Positions 7,906-15,640 of a stretch of 24,778 nt of DNA are shown in pieces (the first letter of the stretch is position 1; every line of letters starts with the position of its first letter). Source of the DNA: CAZELM01 sp964512995. GTDB taxonomy: Bacteria > CSSED10-310. The notes beneath the pieces were generated by a model. It saw nothing but the letters and a program-made list of their open reading frames with translations, was not told the origin of the DNA and searched no databases. Made by a program: the position numbers and the translations under genes. The stretch is from the NCBI GenBank assembly GCA_964512995.1, contig CAZELM010000056.1, positions 1 through 24,778 on the forward strand. The letters run 5' to 3'.

Positions 7906-9165
7906 ATGGGAATGACATTTGCCGAAAAAATACTGGCGCGGAAAGCCGGACTCGAAAAAACGGTTCCGGGACAGATCGTGTTCATTTCACCGGATCATCT
8001 CTTGTCGCATGACAATACGTCAGCAATTGTGGGGAAAATCGGTGAGGAACTGAAAAAATACGGCGTGGCCGATCCGGAGCTGAATGTGATCGTGCTGGAT
8101 CACGTAGTGCCGGCATCCAATGACAAAACGGCCATCGCACACAAAAAAGTCCGGGATTATGTGAAAAAATACGGGATCAAGCATTTCTACGATGTCGGCC
8201 GGGGAATCTGCCATCAGGTCATCATGGAAGAAGGGCTGGCGCTGCCGGGAATGATCGTTGTCGGATCAGACTCCCACACGTGTTCCTATGGCGCGATCGG
8301 CTGCTTTTCCACGGGCGTTGACCGGACGGAATCCGCGGCATTGATCCTGACCAAGAAGACATGGCTGAAAGTCCCCTCCACGATCAAAATCGTACTGAAA
8401 GGGAGATTGCCCCGTCGCGTGTCCGCCAAAGATCTCGTTCTGAAGATCATATCCGATATCGGAGCCGACGGTGCGGACTACCGGGCAGTCGAATTTCATG
8501 GCGATACCCATGACCTGACCATTTCCGAACGGTTCACGATTGCGAACATGGGCATCGAAATGGGAGCCAAGATTGCGGCCTTTGCCGTTGACGATGTCAC
8601 CCGGGCCTATCTGAAGAGCATCGGGATTGATGACGATCGCTATGACGCGGTATGGGCGGATTCGGATGCGGTCTATGAGAAGGTGCTGGAATACGATCTG
8701 AGTGCTCTGGTTCCCTGGGTTGCGAAACCGCATGCGGTCGATAACGGTGTTTCCGTGACCGATGTGGCCGGTATCGAAATCCAGCAGTGCCTGATCGGCA
8801 CATGCACCAATGGCCGGGCAGATGATTTTCGGATCGCCGCAGAGATACTCAAGGGAAAGAAAGTGCATCCCGGTGTCCGTCTGCTGCTGCTGCCTGCGTC
8901 TCAGATCATCTTACAGGACATTATCCAGGATGGAACCCTTGCCACATTGATTGAAGCGGGCGGGCTCATTTTGCCGACCGGATGCGGACCCTGTCTGGGT
9001 GCGCATCAAGGCTGTCTGGCTCCGGGCGAACGATGCCTGTCGACATCGAACCGGAACTTCAAAGGCCGGATGGGATGTGTCGACTCCGAGATCTATCTCG
9101 CGGGTCCGGCGACCGTCGCAGCGACGGCGCTGACCGGTAACATCACCGATCCGAGAACGGTATAA
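7906..9165 (+). CDS. Aconitase-family dehydratase, large subunit (HacA/LeuC-like)
   Basis: Large subunit of a two-part hydro-lyase that isomerises a citrate-type acid (isopropylmalate, homocitrate/homoaconitate or citrate) through a [4Fe-4S] cluster. The 419-residue length fits the short archaeal-type LeuC/homoaconitase subfamily. The cluster cysteines are C300 in IGTCTNGR and C360 and C363 in PTGCGPCLG. Other family motifs are SPDHLLSHDN near residue 26, VGSDSHTCSYGAIGCF (substrate pocket) and the C-terminal NRNFKGRMG. Translation starts at ATG 7906 behind AAGGAG. The small subunit begins 11 bases after its stop, whose TAA forms part of the next ribosome site. Which substrate is used cannot be decided here because no partner synthase is in the window. 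Confidence 0.92.
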   Translation: MGMTFAEKILARKAGLEKTVPGQIVFISPDHLLSHDNTSAIVGKIGEELKKYGVADPELNVIVLDHVVPASNDKTAIAHKKVRDYVKKYGIKHFYDVGRGICHQVIMEEGLALPGMIVVGSDSHTCSYGAIGCFSTGVDRTESAALILTKKTWLKVPSTIKIVLKGRLPRRVSAKDLVLKIISDIGADGADYRAVEFHGDTHDLTISERFTIANMGIEMGAKIAAFAVDDVTRAYLKSIGIDDDRYDAVWADSDAVYEKVLEYDLSALVPWVAKPHAVDNGVSVTDVAGIEIQQCLIGTCTNGRADDFRIAAEILKGKKVHPGVRLLLLPASQIILQDIIQDGTLATLIEAGGLILPTGCGPCLGAHQGCLAPGERCLSTSNRNFKGRMGCVDSEIYLAGPATVAATALTGNITDPRTV

Positions 9166-9176
9166 GGAGGACTCCC

Positions 9177-9674
9177 ATGAAAGTATGGTATTACGGAAAT
9201 CAGGACGGTATCAATACGGATATGCTGTTTCCAGGTAAGTATACATATACCTGTGCGACCGCCGACGAAGTCAAACCGCATCTGCTGGAAGATCTCGATC
9301 CGCAATTCGCCGCCAATGTGCAGGCGGGTGACCTGATCATCGCCGGCGCGAACTTCGGTTGCGGTAGCTCCAGAGAACAGCCGGTTCTGGGATTGAAAGC
9401 AGTTGGCGTGACTGCGGTGATTGCGAAAAGTTTCGCCCGGATTTTCTACCGCGCCGCCATCAACCAGGGATTGCTCCTGATCGAATCCCCATCCGCTGTC
9501 GATGCCTACAAACCCGGTTCCACAGTGGAACTGAACATACCGGACGGCACGATCACGATCGACGGAAAAGCACACTCCTTCCCGAAACTGCCTCCGGAAG
9601 TGAACGCCATTCTGGAAGCGGGTGGCTTGCTGGAGTACACCAGCAGGCTGCTGGCTGAAAAACACGCGAAATAA
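9177..9674 (+). CDS. Aconitase-family dehydratase, small subunit (HacB/LeuD-like)
   Basis: Swivelling-domain subunit that completes the active site of the preceding large subunit. The 165 residues contain the family hallmark ANFGCGSSREQP (58-69), followed by KSFARIFYRAAINQG. The loop thought to help choose substrate in this family (YLRT-like in isopropylmalate isomerases, YLVY-like in homoaconitases) reads KYTYT (21-25) here, which matches neither cleanly. ATG 9177 lies behind AAGGAGG (9164-9170). The last 20 codons and the stop lie inside the first copy of a 164-bp tandem duplication, so an orphan duplicate of this 3' end sits downstream. Terminal gene of the operon; a hairpin with a T-run follows at 9720-9739. 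Confidence 0.92.
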   Translation: MKVWYYGNQDGINTDMLFPGKYTYTCATADEVKPHLLEDLDPQFAANVQAGDLIIAGANFGCGSSREQPVLGLKAVGVTAVIAKSFARIFYRAAINQGLLLIESPSAVDAYKPGSTVELNIPDGTITIDGKAHSFPKLPPEVNAILEAGGLLEYTSRLLAEKHAK

Positions 9675-9736
9675 ACGTAGAGGCGGCATCCTGCCGCTAT
9701 CTTCCATGTTAAACGTAGAAGCGGCATCCTGCCGCT
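9673..9736. repeat. Pair of short palindromic repeats (REP-like)
   Basis: AAACGTAG occurs at 9673 and 9711. It is followed two bases later by the palindrome GCGGCA-TCC-TGCCGC at 9683-9697, and one base after a second spacer variant at 9721-9735. The two units are spaced 38 bases apart and differ only at the flanking bases. Because of the 164-bp duplication the pair recurs at 9837-9900. The conserved lead-in plus palindrome layout resembles REP elements that lie between genes. Confidence 0.7.
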
Positions 9737-9739
9737 TTT
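9720..9739 (+). terminator. Candidate rho-independent terminator of the dehydratase operon
   Basis: A 7-bp stem (AGCGGCA/TGCCGCT) with a TCC loop at 9720-9736 is followed directly by TTTTCGTTTTC. It is about 45 bases after the small-subunit stop. The same structure is repeated at 9884-9903 in the second duplicate, which would give tandem terminators. Confidence 0.6.
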
Positions 9740-9883
9740 CGTTTTCTCTTAAGCACCCCTGCCCCTCTCCTGAATCTGGAAGCGGGTGGCTTGCTGGAGT
9801 ACACCAGCAGGCTGCTGGCTGAAAAACACGCGAAATAAACGTAGAGGCGGCATCCTGCCGCTATCTTCCATGTTAAACGTAGA

Positions 9884-9903
9884 AGCGGCATCCTGCCGCT
9901 TTT
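9884..9903 (+). terminator. Duplicate copy of the candidate terminator
   Basis: Exact copy, shifted by 164 bases, of the hairpin and T-run at 9720-9739. It is the last structured element before the convergent vapC gene. Confidence 0.5.
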
Positions 9904-9981
9904 CGTTTTCTCTTAAGCACCCCTGCCCCTCTCCTGAATGGAGAGTTGAATCCATCTTTTATCCGGTTATCGGTTATGGTC

Positions 9982-10374
9982 TTATTTCAGGATCGTTAAC
10001 CCGAGCGTCTCTGACATAATATCAAAGTCTCGATCTTTATGGATGAGCGCGACTCCATTTTCAACACAAAACGTCGCGATGATGATGTCCATCGTTTTTC
10101 GGATCGGGATGCCCTGTTTTCGCAATCCACGATAATTCATTGCGGCTTTTTCGGCAATTTCAAAGCCTGCCAGTTCAACATGCGTCAAGTTATTTAATAA
10201 CTCCTTGACTTCGCAGTATTTTTCATCCGTCTTGAAACCCTGAAGCAGCTCACAATATATCAAATCGCCAATCAGGACAGGTTCTTTATCCAGTATCCTG
10301 TCCACCAGTGCCGTTGTCGGATTTTCTGTTCCATTGAAATAATCAATCCACGCGGAGGTATCGATCAGGATCAC
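9982..10374 (-). CDS. vapC: VapC-family toxin, PIN-domain ribonuclease
   Basis: Mg2+-dependent endoribonuclease toxin; family members cleave tRNA or rRNA when released from the antitoxin. At 130 residues it is a typical single PIN domain. The acidic residues are visible: D5 in LIDTSAWIDYF, E42 in CELLQG, D96 in KTMDIIIATFC, and D114/D116 in HKDRDFD. The GTG start overlaps the antitoxin stop in the four bases 10371-10374 (GTGA on the minus strand), which implies translational coupling. It is convergent with the dehydratase operon. The catalytic set looks intact, so the toxin is probably active. Confidence 0.93.
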   Translation of the reverse strand: MILIDTSAWIDYFNGTENPTTALVDRILDKEPVLIGDLIYCELLQGFKTDEKYCEVKELLNNLTHVELAGFEIAEKAAMNYRGLRKQGIPIRKTMDIIIATFCVENGVALIHKDRDFDIMSETLGLTILK

Positions 10375-10565
10375 CCTATACTCCGCATTTCATCCAGATC
10401 GCCCTCCCAGGTGACCTTTCCGCGCAAAGAACGAAGCCTCTTCTGACTGCTCATTTGAACCACCAGACGTAATCCTGCCTCGATGGCAGCTTTTTTGGTT
10501 TTGTATCCGCCGAGATCCTGCGCTTGTTTGACCAGCTTTTCATCAAGAACCACATTTGTCCGCAT
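10371..10565 (-). CDS. vapB: VapB-family antitoxin
   Basis: Small DNA-binding antitoxin that neutralises the adjacent VapC and represses the operon. The 64-residue product MRTNVVLDEKLVKQAQDLGG... begins with a ribbon-helix-helix-like strand and helix (NVVLDEKLV, then TKKAAIEAGLRLVV), as in the VapB/DUF2191-type family. Its C-terminal part (WEGDLDEMRSIG) is the probable toxin-binding tail. ATG 10565 was chosen because the minus strand has GGGAGGT at 10573-10579, 7 bases upstream; an in-frame extension to 10598 would run into the operator. It is the first gene of a two-gene operon with vapC. Confidence 0.9.
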   Translation of the reverse strand: MRTNVVLDEKLVKQAQDLGGYKTKKAAIEAGLRLVVQMSSQKRLRSLRGKVTWEGDLDEMRSIG

Positions 10566-10580
10566 CCGAAACACCTCCCA

Positions 10581-10617
10581 TGTGTATAGTCTATACACAC
10601 AGCATCTTCAAAGTCAA
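10581..10617 (-). promoter_or_regulatory. vapBC promoter with overlapping 19-bp operator palindrome
   Basis: On the minus strand TTGACT (10612-10617), 16 bases, TATAGA (10590-10595) form a good sigma-70-type promoter. TGTGTATAGTCTATACACA at 10581-10599 is a perfect inverted repeat with 9-bp arms about a single central base; it covers the -10 element and ends 16 bases before the vapB start codon. The geometry is what is expected for autorepression by a VapB-VapC complex. Confidence 0.8.
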
Positions 10618-10646
10618 TTCCTCCCAGGCCTTGTCATCCATCGTGA

Positions 10647-10662
10647 CAGACCTCCCGGTCTG
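10647..10662 (-). terminator. Short hairpin after the sulfatase-fold gene
   Basis: CAGACC-TCCC-GGTCTG forms a 6-bp stem with a 4-base loop, 26 bases beyond the stop of the sulfatase-fold gene and just upstream of the vapBC promoter. No T-run follows, so a terminator role is only possible. Confidence 0.3.
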
Positions 10663-10687
10663 AAATCGGTATTTATTCATACACAGA

Positions 10688-12568
10688 TTATCGGTCTCGA
10701 ATATATCCCAACGCTTTCAATCGTTCCTCCAGATCGGGATCCCTCCCGGACCCTTTTCGCGTATCCGTTGGCATCAATCGGTTCATGGCTCCTGAAAAAT
10801 GCACGGACAGATCCGGCGCATTCCCGTTCCGCTGCGCGGAGATCTCCTGTGGGTTCCGGCTTAAATCCCAATATTCCATCTCCTGATTCTCGATATGGAC
10901 CGCCTTGAACGAACCCCAGTACGCTGACCGCCACATCGGCTTCTCCTCGTGCAGTTCCCGTAAAAACGAAAACAAATACCGGGGAATTGCCGCACAACGA
11001 TCGTTCTTCAGCACATCCAGCCCATCCACCGGTTCCGGATGCGGAATCCGAAACAATCCCGCGAGCGTCGGACACACATCCACCAGACTCACCGGATGCG
11101 GAAACAGTCTGTTGCCGGTCTGTGATGGATGGCAGAGAATCCAGGGAACCTTGACACTCTCTTCCCGCAGCGTTGCGCCATGCTGTAACCAGCCGTGATC
11201 CATGAATTCCTCCCCATGATCCGAGACGATGCACAGCACCGGACTTTTGGCCGCTCCGTTTTCGGTCATTATCCGGATGATCCACTCCACCACGCCATCG
11301 ACATACCGGATCTCATCCCGGTAGACCGATTTCAGATAGTCAATTTCTTCGGGAGCCGGCAAGGACATCTCACCGGCTTCCACCGCCCGTACGATCTGAC
11401 CCGCCTGTCCCAGCCGGATGCGTTCCTCCGGTATATCGGCTGCCGGAGTGAATATCCGGTTGAACGGAGACGGTGGAATGTAGTCATCATGCGGGTCGAT
11501 GGCGTGCAGAAACAGAAAGAAGGGTTTGTCCGCCGATTCCCGGATCAGCTCCCGGGTCCGATTAAACATGTGGAGCATCGCGCCATTCGACCAGAACTTC
11601 GCAGGTTGGGCATCAAATGTATCGAACCCGCGATCGAATCCCCGGTCCGGCGTGACCAGGATGCTGCTGCTGACTCCGACCGTACGATAACCGGCTGCCG
11701 CGAAACATTCGGTGATCACCGGCTTTCCGGGAAACAGCTCCGTGAGCTTAGCGGCCATGGCGGGAAACCGGTCCGGATAACACCCTGTGAACAATGAATT
11801 CATCGACGGAGCGGTCCATGAACACGGAGCGGTCACAGACAGGAACTGCATCCCACGCCGCGCAGACTGGTCCAGAAACGGCGACGCCGGAACCGGGGAG
11901 CCATATGCGCCAAGGTAATCCGCTCGAAGACTGTCCAGCACGACCATGACAACATTCGGCGGTCCGGGTGCATCCGAACGGCTCCAGATGATCGGAGATC
12001 CGATCAGTACCGGCATAAGATCCGCATCCGGGGACGTCACCGAAAACGCGATGACTTCGATCCCCGGAGCCGTTCCATCGAGTTCCCATTGGACATGCAG
12101 CCATGGCGTATCATCGAAATGTGTGGGAGTGACCGGGTAGGTGCGTTCCAATGTTCCGGCTGCCGGCCCGGACAGAGTGACGGTGAGAATCACTTTTCCG
12201 GAGTTCGTCGGACAGGAATCGTTACGGGCGATCACGTCCCATTCGAACAGGACCGGATGCTCGACGGAAACAGTGGATGTAAATGATCGGCCGGTCCGAA
12301 TCAGTACGGCCGGTTTCGTGACATGATCCTGCGTCATCCGGACCAGAGGCGCTGAGCCATGGCTCAAAACTCCCGGCAACGTGCTGTCCGGTTCGGACGC
12401 CGGGCTCCAGTGCACTGAGGCAGCGGAAGAGGGGATCAGACGGGTGAGTGTGTGACCGGCATGGCATATGGATAACCCGCTCCCCCAGATGATCAGGCCG
12501 ATGATGAACTGAAAAATCCTGGAGCGTATCTGCACGATTTCACCTGCCCCTTTGACCCACGCCATCAT
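10688..12568 (-). CDS. Sulfatase-fold (alkaline phosphatase superfamily) hydrolase, secreted
   Basis: A metal-dependent sulfatase/phosphoesterase-type enzyme. The start at ATG 12568 (626 residues) has GGGGGAGAG on the minus strand about 7 bases upstream and gives a good signal peptide (RSRIFQFIIGLIIWGSGL, then HAG). The in-frame GTG at 12619 lacks a ribosome site. Residues about 40-195 form a Thr/Val/Ser-rich, probably beta-sandwich region. The catalytic domain starts at NVVMVVLDSLRADYLGAYG (D212) and includes CSWTAPSMNSLFTG, FLHAIDPHDDYIPP, and VSDHGEEFMDHGWLQHG (D450, H451, H463). Where true sulfatases have the Cys or Ser converted to formylglycine (CxPxR), this protein has T252 and no Arg. 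It may therefore act on phosphate esters or phosphoglycerol-like groups. It lies about 80 bases downstream of the peptidase-barrel gene on the same strand, so the two may be co-transcribed. Confidence 0.85.
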   Translation of the reverse strand: MMAWVKGAGEIVQIRSRIFQFIIGLIIWGSGLSICHAGHTLTRLIPSSAASVHWSPASEPDSTLPGVLSHGSAPLVRMTQDHVTKPAVLIRTGRSFTSTVSVEHPVLFEWDVIARNDSCPTNSGKVILTVTLSGPAAGTLERTYPVTPTHFDDTPWLHVQWELDGTAPGIEVIAFSVTSPDADLMPVLIGSPIIWSRSDAPGPPNVVMVVLDSLRADYLGAYGSPVPASPFLDQSARRGMQFLSVTAPCSWTAPSMNSLFTGCYPDRFPAMAAKLTELFPGKPVITECFAAAGYRTVGVSSSILVTPDRGFDRGFDTFDAQPAKFWSNGAMLHMFNRTRELIRESADKPFFLFLHAIDPHDDYIPPSPFNRIFTPAADIPEERIRLGQAGQIVRAVEAGEMSLPAPEEIDYLKSVYRDEIRYVDGVVEWIIRIMTENGAAKSPVLCIVSDHGEEFMDHGWLQHGATLREESVKVPWILCHPSQTGNRLFPHPVSLVDVCPTLAGLFRIPHPEPVDGLDVLKNDRCAAIPRYLFSFLRELHEEKPMWRSAYWGSFKAVHIENQEMEYWDLSRNPQEISAQRNGNAPDLSVHFSGAMNRLMPTDTRKGSGRDPDLEERLKALGYIRDR

Positions 12569-12650
12569 GGCGGCTCTCCCCCAACGGCTCCACTGAAAGA
12601 GGATAAAATGATCCCGCACATCATTTATCCGTCGTGAACCGGTCTGCCTG

Positions 12651-15590
12651 TCACGGCCGCAGTGTTACCGAGAGATATCCGCGCCATTTTTCCTTCAGCG
12701 GATCATCCAGTCCGTAAGCAACGCCCAGCGTCATCCGGGTGGCCGGCATCCGGAGAATGGACAGTGGCGGCAGAGCCACATTGATTTCGCTGCCGAGTGC
12801 CCGGAGGTATTCCTTATCTGAACCGTCCGGCCATACCGCGATCCGGTCCGCGAACAGAACCAGACCCAGATCCATACCGACTCCAAACGATCCGCGCATC
12901 CATTCGGCATTGTCTCCGCTCTGCATACCCGCTGGATAATAGGGAACCGGAATCCGTGAACAGAGTGTCAATGGAGCCTGCACGGAGGTGATCGTTCCAC
13001 CGAGCTGAAACCGGTCAAACGGGCCGGGATTCCCGGACAAATCACCCCGGTAAATCATTCCGGCCAATGTCCATTCATCGTAGGAGACGCCCAACCGGCC
13101 CTGATAATGGCGGTGCTGCCAGTCCTGATCATCCGTCCAGCCCTGAACATACCGGGAATCGAGTTCCGTGATCATGGAAACCTGACCCCATCTCGGGAAC
13201 CATGCCGCCGTCCCATTGACAGCAATCGCATCGCGCCGCACCGGATCGCTCCATTCATCCGACGGTGTCCGGGATTTGATCTGAGACAGGTACCCATCCA
13301 GAGATGTGTTCACTGACCACCGGGTTCCCAGATACCGCCAGTTGGTCGACAGGGTTGCGCCGTATGTCTGATAGTCCAGTCCGGTCCCCATGGTCAGAAA
13401 TCCATCAGGTTGGCCGGAAGGCTCTTCGATGGCGTAAAAAACCTGCGAACTCAGAGAAACGGGCAGTCCCCGGTATGCCGTGTTGATCGTTCCCCCTGTC
13501 ACTCCTCCATCTTTCCCGAGCGAGCCGATGGCCAGAATATTGAACCGGCCCAGCAGATCGCCTTCGCGGAACCCCATCTCATAGGTCTTCCCGGATGAAT
13601 GGAACGTACCTCCGAAAAAGTGATTGAGTTCCAGATGTCGGGCTGCGGAATAGGGCCGGGAAGCGGGGACCGTCTGCTTCTCGAACGGTTTCGCGGGTGG
13701 AACGGATACCGGCGGCATGACCGGATACCGGGATGTCAGAGAAAGCGAAGGGAGTTCCCCGGTTGAAGTATCTTCGAGAACGCGGATATCCAACCCTTTC
13801 GTGGTCAGACTGAGAAAATACAGTTCCTTCCCGCTGGAGCCGGCCGGTTCAGGACTCAATGCGCCGCCGATCATCCGGGTCAGTTCCGTGCGATTCCCTG
13901 TGCGGATATCCCACCGCTCGATATTGAATATCCCATGCCGGTCCACGGTCAGGAAAATGTGTTCCCCGTCGGAGCTCCAGACCGGGTTGGAGATGATCTC
14001 ATGGTCATCGGGAGTGATCACCTGAATCTCCCCCGCCGGGAGTTCCATGATGGCGAGATGGATCCGACCGTTCTGGTGCCGGGTGAATGCCACGCGGCTG
14101 CCGTCCGGCGACACGCGGGGCGTTCCGATCACCACATCGATGACCGGTGGTGTCAGCTCCGTGATCGCCATATCCGTCAATGCCACGTTGACGAGACCGC
14201 ACCGGCCGAACCGCTGATGAACGGCGATCAGCGCATCTCTACCCGGAATCGGATCCGGCCATTTGAGGTCAGCGCCTGCAGTCAACCGATCCAACCGACC
14301 CGATTCTGGAAACCATCGGAAGAGGTCCGGGTGGAGCGTGCCATCGGACCGCGGCATATAGGAATGAAAGACCAATGATTTGGAATCTGTAAACCATCGC
14401 GGACCGATGGGAGAGATCCCATTGCGCTCCACCAGATGATACAGTTCTTTTCGAGCCGGGGGTTTCGATGGGAGATCCGGCACATCCTCGGGATCTTCGG
14501 CATGTTTGTCTTTTTTCTTTTTCTCTTTTTTATCCTTTTTATCATCCGTTTCCAGCATGCTCCAGACATTCAACCGAGCGCTGCCTTCCAACGGCCGCGT
14601 CACCACTGCCATGGCTTTTCCATCTGGAGAGATATCCGGATATCCGGTGAATCCATCCAGTTCGAGCCATTTTTCGCCTTCCAGCCGGCCCATGCCATTC
14701 AGATCGCTTTCGATGCCGATTGCAGAAGCGATCATCTCCGCCCGAAACCGGTCATACAGATCCTCCGGCTCATCCTGGAAGACACCCGCGAACGCTTCAT
14801 TGAAATCCCGGTTCGTTTTCGCGGTGAGCCGTTTCCAGAGATGGAGCAGGCAATCGGGATTTCCGCTCCGGGTCTGAAGCCATTCGAGAAACGCCGATCC
14901 CACCAGGTAGCGCATATCGCCGGCCATCCAGCCATCCATGGAATCGAGTGTCTGGTAATCCGGGAGTTTTCCATCGACGGCCCAGGTCCGGATAACACCC
15001 GCCCGGAGGCTGCTCTGAGCGCGCCCCGCTCCAGTGATCATGCTCTCCAGCACCACGGCATACCCTTCGATCACCCAGGCCGGTGATTTCCTCGCGACCG
15101 GGCCGACCGGAAGGAACCATGCCAGCAGCTTGCCGCTCCAGGATCGCGGCGGCCGGGTCAGATGAAGGATATGCCCATACTCATGCGTCATGACGATTTC
15201 TCCCCAGTCCCCGACCTGACCCATGATCATGGGGGTATCCGGAGCGGTCGTCCAGAGAATGATCCGGGGATAATCGAGAAATGGAATGGCCATTCCATTG
15301 GGCATGGCATAGGGATCCATGACAATCACATCGATCGGACCTTCCGTTTCCGCATACCCGACGAACGCAGCCACCCGCTCATGGATATTCTCCATTTTGG
15401 ACACCACCGATTCGGTCCACTCCGAATACGGTTCCGGATAATAGACGCGAAAATGCGTGGTCTGGATCTCACACCAGTCCCAGTCCGGGAACATCTCGAA
15501 CTGCGCAGACACCGGAATTGAACCGATGAGGATCACTGACAGGATCATGAGGATTCCGTTTCCGATTTTTGTACATGTCAATGGATTCAC
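12651..15590 (-). CDS. Signal peptide-metallopeptidase-propeller-outer membrane barrel protein
   Basis: 979 residues with at least four parts. Residues 1-29 form a signal peptide (ILMILSVILIGSIPVSA, then Q30). Residues 30 to about 290 are a gluzincin-like peptidase-MA domain with H136-E137-Y138-G139-H140 and a downstream glutamate in WVIEGYAV (E175), the expected third zinc ligand. Residues about 310-640 contain PD40/TolB-type propeller repeats (DISPDGKAMAVV, RVSPDGSRVAFTRH, VWSSDGEHIFLTVD), interrupted at about 350-370 by a Lys/Asp/Glu-rich insert. From about 655 to the end are alternating amphipathic strands typical of an outer-membrane beta-barrel, ending GYLSVTLRP. It probably sits in the outer membrane with a peptidase and propeller on one side. 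The GTG start has AGGAGAG just upstream. The substrate is unknown. Confidence 0.82.
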   Translation of the reverse strand: MNPLTCTKIGNGILMILSVILIGSIPVSAQFEMFPDWDWCEIQTTHFRVYYPEPYSEWTESVVSKMENIHERVAAFVGYAETEGPIDVIVMDPYAMPNGMAIPFLDYPRIILWTTAPDTPMIMGQVGDWGEIVMTHEYGHILHLTRPPRSWSGKLLAWFLPVGPVARKSPAWVIEGYAVVLESMITGAGRAQSSLRAGVIRTWAVDGKLPDYQTLDSMDGWMAGDMRYLVGSAFLEWLQTRSGNPDCLLHLWKRLTAKTNRDFNEAFAGVFQDEPEDLYDRFRAEMIASAIGIESDLNGMGRLEGEKWLELDGFTGYPDISPDGKAMAVVTRPLEGSARLNVWSMLETDDKKDKKEKKKKDKHAEDPEDVPDLPSKPPARKELYHLVERNGISPIGPRWFTDSKSLVFHSYMPRSDGTLHPDLFRWFPESGRLDRLTAGADLKWPDPIPGRDALIAVHQRFGRCGLVNVALTDMAITELTPPVIDVVIGTPRVSPDGSRVAFTRHQNGRIHLAIMELPAGEIQVITPDDHEIISNPVWSSDGEHIFLTVDRHGIFNIERWDIRTGNRTELTRMIGGALSPEPAGSSGKELYFLSLTTKGLDIRVLEDTSTGELPSLSLTSRYPVMPPVSVPPAKPFEKQTVPASRPYSAARHLELNHFFGGTFHSSGKTYEMGFREGDLLGRFNILAIGSLGKDGGVTGGTINTAYRGLPVSLSSQVFYAIEEPSGQPDGFLTMGTGLDYQTYGATLSTNWRYLGTRWSVNTSLDGYLSQIKSRTPSDEWSDPVRRDAIAVNGTAAWFPRWGQVSMITELDSRYVQGWTDDQDWQHRHYQGRLGVSYDEWTLAGMIYRGDLSGNPGPFDRFQLGGTITSVQAPLTLCSRIPVPYYPAGMQSGDNAEWMRGSFGVGMDLGLVLFADRIAVWPDGSDKEYLRALGSEINVALPPLSILRMPATRMTLGVAYGLDDPLKEKWRGYLSVTLRP

Positions 15591-15640
15591 AAGGTCTCTC
15601 CTATCAAGATTTTTTGGGGGAGTGGTGCGGGTTCACCCGA

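Larger units (their letters stand above)
9611..9938 (+). repeat. Perfect 164-bp tandem duplication of the dehydratase gene end
   Basis: Bases 9611-9774 and 9775-9938 are identical by eye over all 164 positions. Each unit carries the last 20 codons of the small-subunit gene, its stop, two short hairpins and a following CT-rich stretch. The second copy of the coding part has no start or ribosome site and is a non-functional fragment. The lack of divergence suggests a very recent duplication or an assembly artefact. Confidence 0.95.

Noticed and set aside
9786..10019. Short open frame starting in the second copy of the 164-bp duplication
   Set aside because: It is an out-of-frame reading of duplicated gene-end sequence with no start signals.
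14436..15086. 216-codon plus-strand open frame
   Set aside because: It is antisense to the propeller/peptidase gene, and its Phe/Leu-rich part is the reverse of the Lys-rich insert.
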